NCBI GenBank assembly: GCA_963786675.1
Contig: CAWAZY010000005.1
Coordinates: 1-64,000, forward strand
From: JAGVSR01 sp963786675
GTDB taxonomy: Bacteria > Pseudomonadota > Alphaproteobacteria > Rhizobiales > Hyphomicrobiaceae
Reading direction: 5' to 3'
Length of the DNA: 64,000 bases
Shown: positions 62,346 through 64,000 of the stretch, piece by piece
Position numbering within the stretch: the first letter of the stretch is position 1
How the letters are laid out: each line of letters begins with the position of its first letter
Notes under the pieces: generated by a model
Database searches by the model: none
What the model was told of the DNA's origin: nothing
What the model saw: only the letters and a program-made list of their open reading frames with translations
Translations under genes and position numbers: made by a program

Positions 62346-63338
62346 GTGATCACTATCAATCGGCGGCGCGGCAACTTGGGCCTTTTGGCGGCAGTGGTGG
62401 CAATGGCCCCGCTGACGGCGGCCGTCGCCGGCGATGGCGCATTCTCGCGGGATGCGGTGTGGCGGTCGATTTTTGCCCGCCCCGCGCCAACTGAGACTGG
62501 CCAGCCTTGGGAAGACAAGCGCCGGTCGCTCGGTGCTCAGCTTTTCCAGGATCCCCGCCTTTCGGGTTCGGGGACGCGCGCCTGCAGCACCTGCCACCAG
62601 CCCGAGCGGGCCTTTACGGACGGTCTGCGCCGTGCCGCCGGCGCCGACGGGACGCCGCTCCAAAGAAACACGCCGCATTTGTGGAACCTGAAGGACGCCA
62701 CCAGCTTCTATTGGGACGGGCGGGAGGCGACGCTGGAGTCCCAGGCCCGCGTGCCCATGCTGACACCCAACGAACTGGGCGCCGATCTCGCCCGGAGCGT
62801 CGCGCTGCTGGCGGCCGATGCAGAAACGGCCCGCGCATTTGCCAATGCCTTTCCGGATGATCCGGCCGTCTCGGAAGCCAACATCATCGCCGCGCTGACA
62901 GCTTACGAACGCGGCCTGATCTCGCCAAAAACTCAATTCGACTTTTGGGTTGAAGGAATTGATGATGCCTTGTCGGCGATGGAGAAACGCGGCTTTGCCA
63001 TTTTTGTCGGCAAGGGCGGATGCGTCTCCTGCCATGGCGGGTGGCGAATGACCGACGATCAATTCCACGATATCGGATTGCCGGGGGATGATCCGGGCCG
63101 CAGCGCCGTTCCAGGCGGTACGCCGGGCATGGCGGCATTCAAGACGCCGGGGCTGCGTCAGGTTTCAAAAACCGCGCCCTATATGCATGATGGTTCGCTC
63201 GCCCGCCTCGAGGATGTGATTGCGCATTACGCCGGTAACATGCGCCAGCGGCCCTCTTTGGCACCCAATCTTGTGCGCGACCTGAAGCTTGATGCCGACG
63301 AGCGCGCGGCTTTGATGGCCTTCCTCCAGACGCTCTAG
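62346..63338 (+). CDS. di-heme cytochrome c peroxidase family protein (CcpA/MauG-like)
   Basis: 330 residues from GTG 62346, which starts a signal peptide (ITINRRRGNLGLLAAVVAM, cleavage near AAVAG); ATG 62292 is possible but would give a long leader. Two heme-attachment motifs are present: CSTCH early and CVSCH in the second half, with an FYWDGREATLESQ peroxidase-family motif, RNTPHLWNLKDAT, and PYMHDGSLARLEDV in the C-terminal heme domain. Members reduce hydrogen peroxide in the periplasm, or, in the MauG branch, modify protein residues. The gene is alone; no electron donor is adjacent. Confidence 0.9.
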   Translation: MITINRRRGNLGLLAAVVAMAPLTAAVAGDGAFSRDAVWRSIFARPAPTETGQPWEDKRRSLGAQLFQDPRLSGSGTRACSTCHQPERAFTDGLRRAAGADGTPLQRNTPHLWNLKDATSFYWDGREATLESQARVPMLTPNELGADLARSVALLAADAETARAFANAFPDDPAVSEANIIAALTAYERGLISPKTQFDFWVEGIDDALSAMEKRGFAIFVGKGGCVSCHGGWRMTDDQFHDIGLPGDDPGRSAVPGGTPGMAAFKTPGLRQVSKTAPYMHDGSLARLEDVIAHYAGNMRQRPSLAPNLVRDLKLDADERAALMAFLQTL

Positions 63339-63668
63339 TTTTGCGAATCACGTGAGTCGCGCTGGCTGTGCGCGGCACGATGCTGGAAACATCAAAAGTT
63401 GGGCAGCGCTCCGGACGTGTGACCGGAATGACGCGCCACGGACTTTCGAAATTTCCAAATCGAAACTGGAGATTGCCTGCATTCTCGCCAAATGCGCGCA
63501 GGTAGAACGATAGGATTAATTCTTCGGCAAGCACTGCCACGTTTCTGATCTTGCTGATTTCACTGTTGTGACATACCATTTCACTCAACAACAAAAGCCA
63601 GCAGGGAAGGCGCCCAAACTTCAGCCGATCTCGTTTAGCGAGATCATAACTGTCGCTAGGGGTGTCCA
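63339..63668. other. intergenic region after the peroxidase gene
   Basis: 330 bases, with an AT-richer half at 63450-63620. No credible gene on either strand; the open frame on the minus strand has no ribosome binding site and low-complexity shadow sequence. It probably carries the promoter of the small protein at 63669. Confidence 0.4.
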
Positions 63669-63875
63669 ATGCTTGAGCTGTTGGTTTCCTTCTGCCTGAT
63701 CTCCGATCCCTCCCGATGCAAGGACGTCAGCTTGGTCTATTCGGCCGAGAACCTGACGCCGATGCAGTGCCTCATGGGGGCCCAGCCCGAGATTGCCAAG
63801 TGGGTCGAAGCCCATCCGCAATGGGCGGCGCGCCGCTGGACCTGCCACAAGGCCGGGCTCTACGCGAAGATCTGA
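63669..63875 (+). CDS. small cysteine-containing conserved protein (68 aa)
   Basis: A clean short gene with AGGGG seven bases before the ATG. The product has four cysteines in the pattern FCLISDPSRCKDV ... TPMQCLMGAQPEIAKWVEAH ... RWTCHKAGLYAKI. I recall close relatives in many Hyphomicrobiales, always this size and of unknown function. A domain-swapped or metal-binding fold is possible. Confidence 0.75.
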   Translation: MLELLVSFCLISDPSRCKDVSLVYSAENLTPMQCLMGAQPEIAKWVEAHPQWAARRWTCHKAGLYAKI

Positions 63876-64000
63876 GCCGCACACCCGCCCCGATGTCCCG
63901 CCGGGACTGGATGACCTGACATCCCCCGGGGCGTGCGCGGCGCTTGGTTCGGCACCGGCGCCCGCCCGCAAGGGCTTGATCCCTGTCAACACCGGCTTTG

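Noticed and set aside
1..64000. CRISPR arrays, insertion sequences or prophage genes
   Set aside because: Looked for regularly spaced repeats, transposases, integrases and phage structural genes throughout; none seen. The lysozyme-like domain at 11400-12061 is part of the TIR fusion and not flanked by phage genes.

Overview
The window looks like the chromosome of an alphaproteobacterium, most likely of the order Hyphomicrobiales (Rhizobiales). The base composition is GC-rich (a little above 60% by eye). Several gene neighbourhoods are typical of that order: rluD-rpoH; lytic transglycosylase / dapA / smpB; NYN protein / rpoZ-spoT-pdxJ-acpS-lepB-rnc-era-recO; and parC near bpt. Scattered Tad/Cpa pilus genes, an HPr-free core gene set and many small conserved secreted proteins fit the same picture. 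There is no phage, insertion sequence, CRISPR array or plasmid-type region. I would not name a genus from this sequence alone.

Layout. 0-10 kb: the end of a tRNA-Glu, rluD, rpoH (with a candidate heat-shock promoter), a 0.65-kb gene-free stretch, a TadG-like von Willebrand protein, an N-acetylmuramoyl-L-alanine amidase, moaE-moaD, a DUF2878 membrane protein and uvrC. 10-21 kb: an unusual TIR / transmembrane / lysozyme-like fusion (frame broken twice), a secreted protein of unknown function, gatB, a 52-residue highly basic protein, a protein with two DedA halves, lipoproteins, a quinone oxidoreductase with a glutathione S-transferase, a Sel1 protein and tRNA-Ser(GCT). 21.5-24.8 kb: a signalling cassette of FIST-domain sensor, soluble hybrid histidine kinase and LuxR-type response regulator, resembling the NosP/NahK nitric-oxide pathway. 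25-29.4 kb: an envelope cassette of BON/OmpA protein, 32-residue membrane peptide and membrane-anchored protein with three helix-hairpin-helix repeats, closed by a strong terminator.

29.4-37.4 kb: alpha/beta hydrolase, soluble lytic transglycosylase, dapA, smpB translationally coupled to two peroxiredoxin-like genes (the second has no cysteine at all), DUF3775, a family-5 uracil-DNA glycosylase and a NYN/LabA nuclease-like protein. 38-46 kb: the conserved stringent-response, lipid-carrier, secretion and RNA-processing operon from rpoZ to recO. 46-52 kb: CAP protein, a lower-GC membrane J-domain protein, parC, bpt and small membrane proteins. 52-64 kb: a transporter and acyl-ACP-synthetase pair recalling LplT/Aas (both frameshifted), a second TadG-like protein, cpaC-cpaD, a frameshifted cation transporter, a TadD-like TPR lipoprotein, a di-heme cytochrome c peroxidase and a small cysteine-containing protein.

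Five single-base frame breaks in four genes (TIR fusion twice, transporter, synthetase, cation transporter) are all explained by one extra base. This suggests consensus errors rather than decayed genes. The most interesting leads are the TIR-lysozyme fusion, the FIST/kinase/regulator cassette, the cysteine-less peroxiredoxin paired with a normal one, and the H3TH-repeat membrane cassette.
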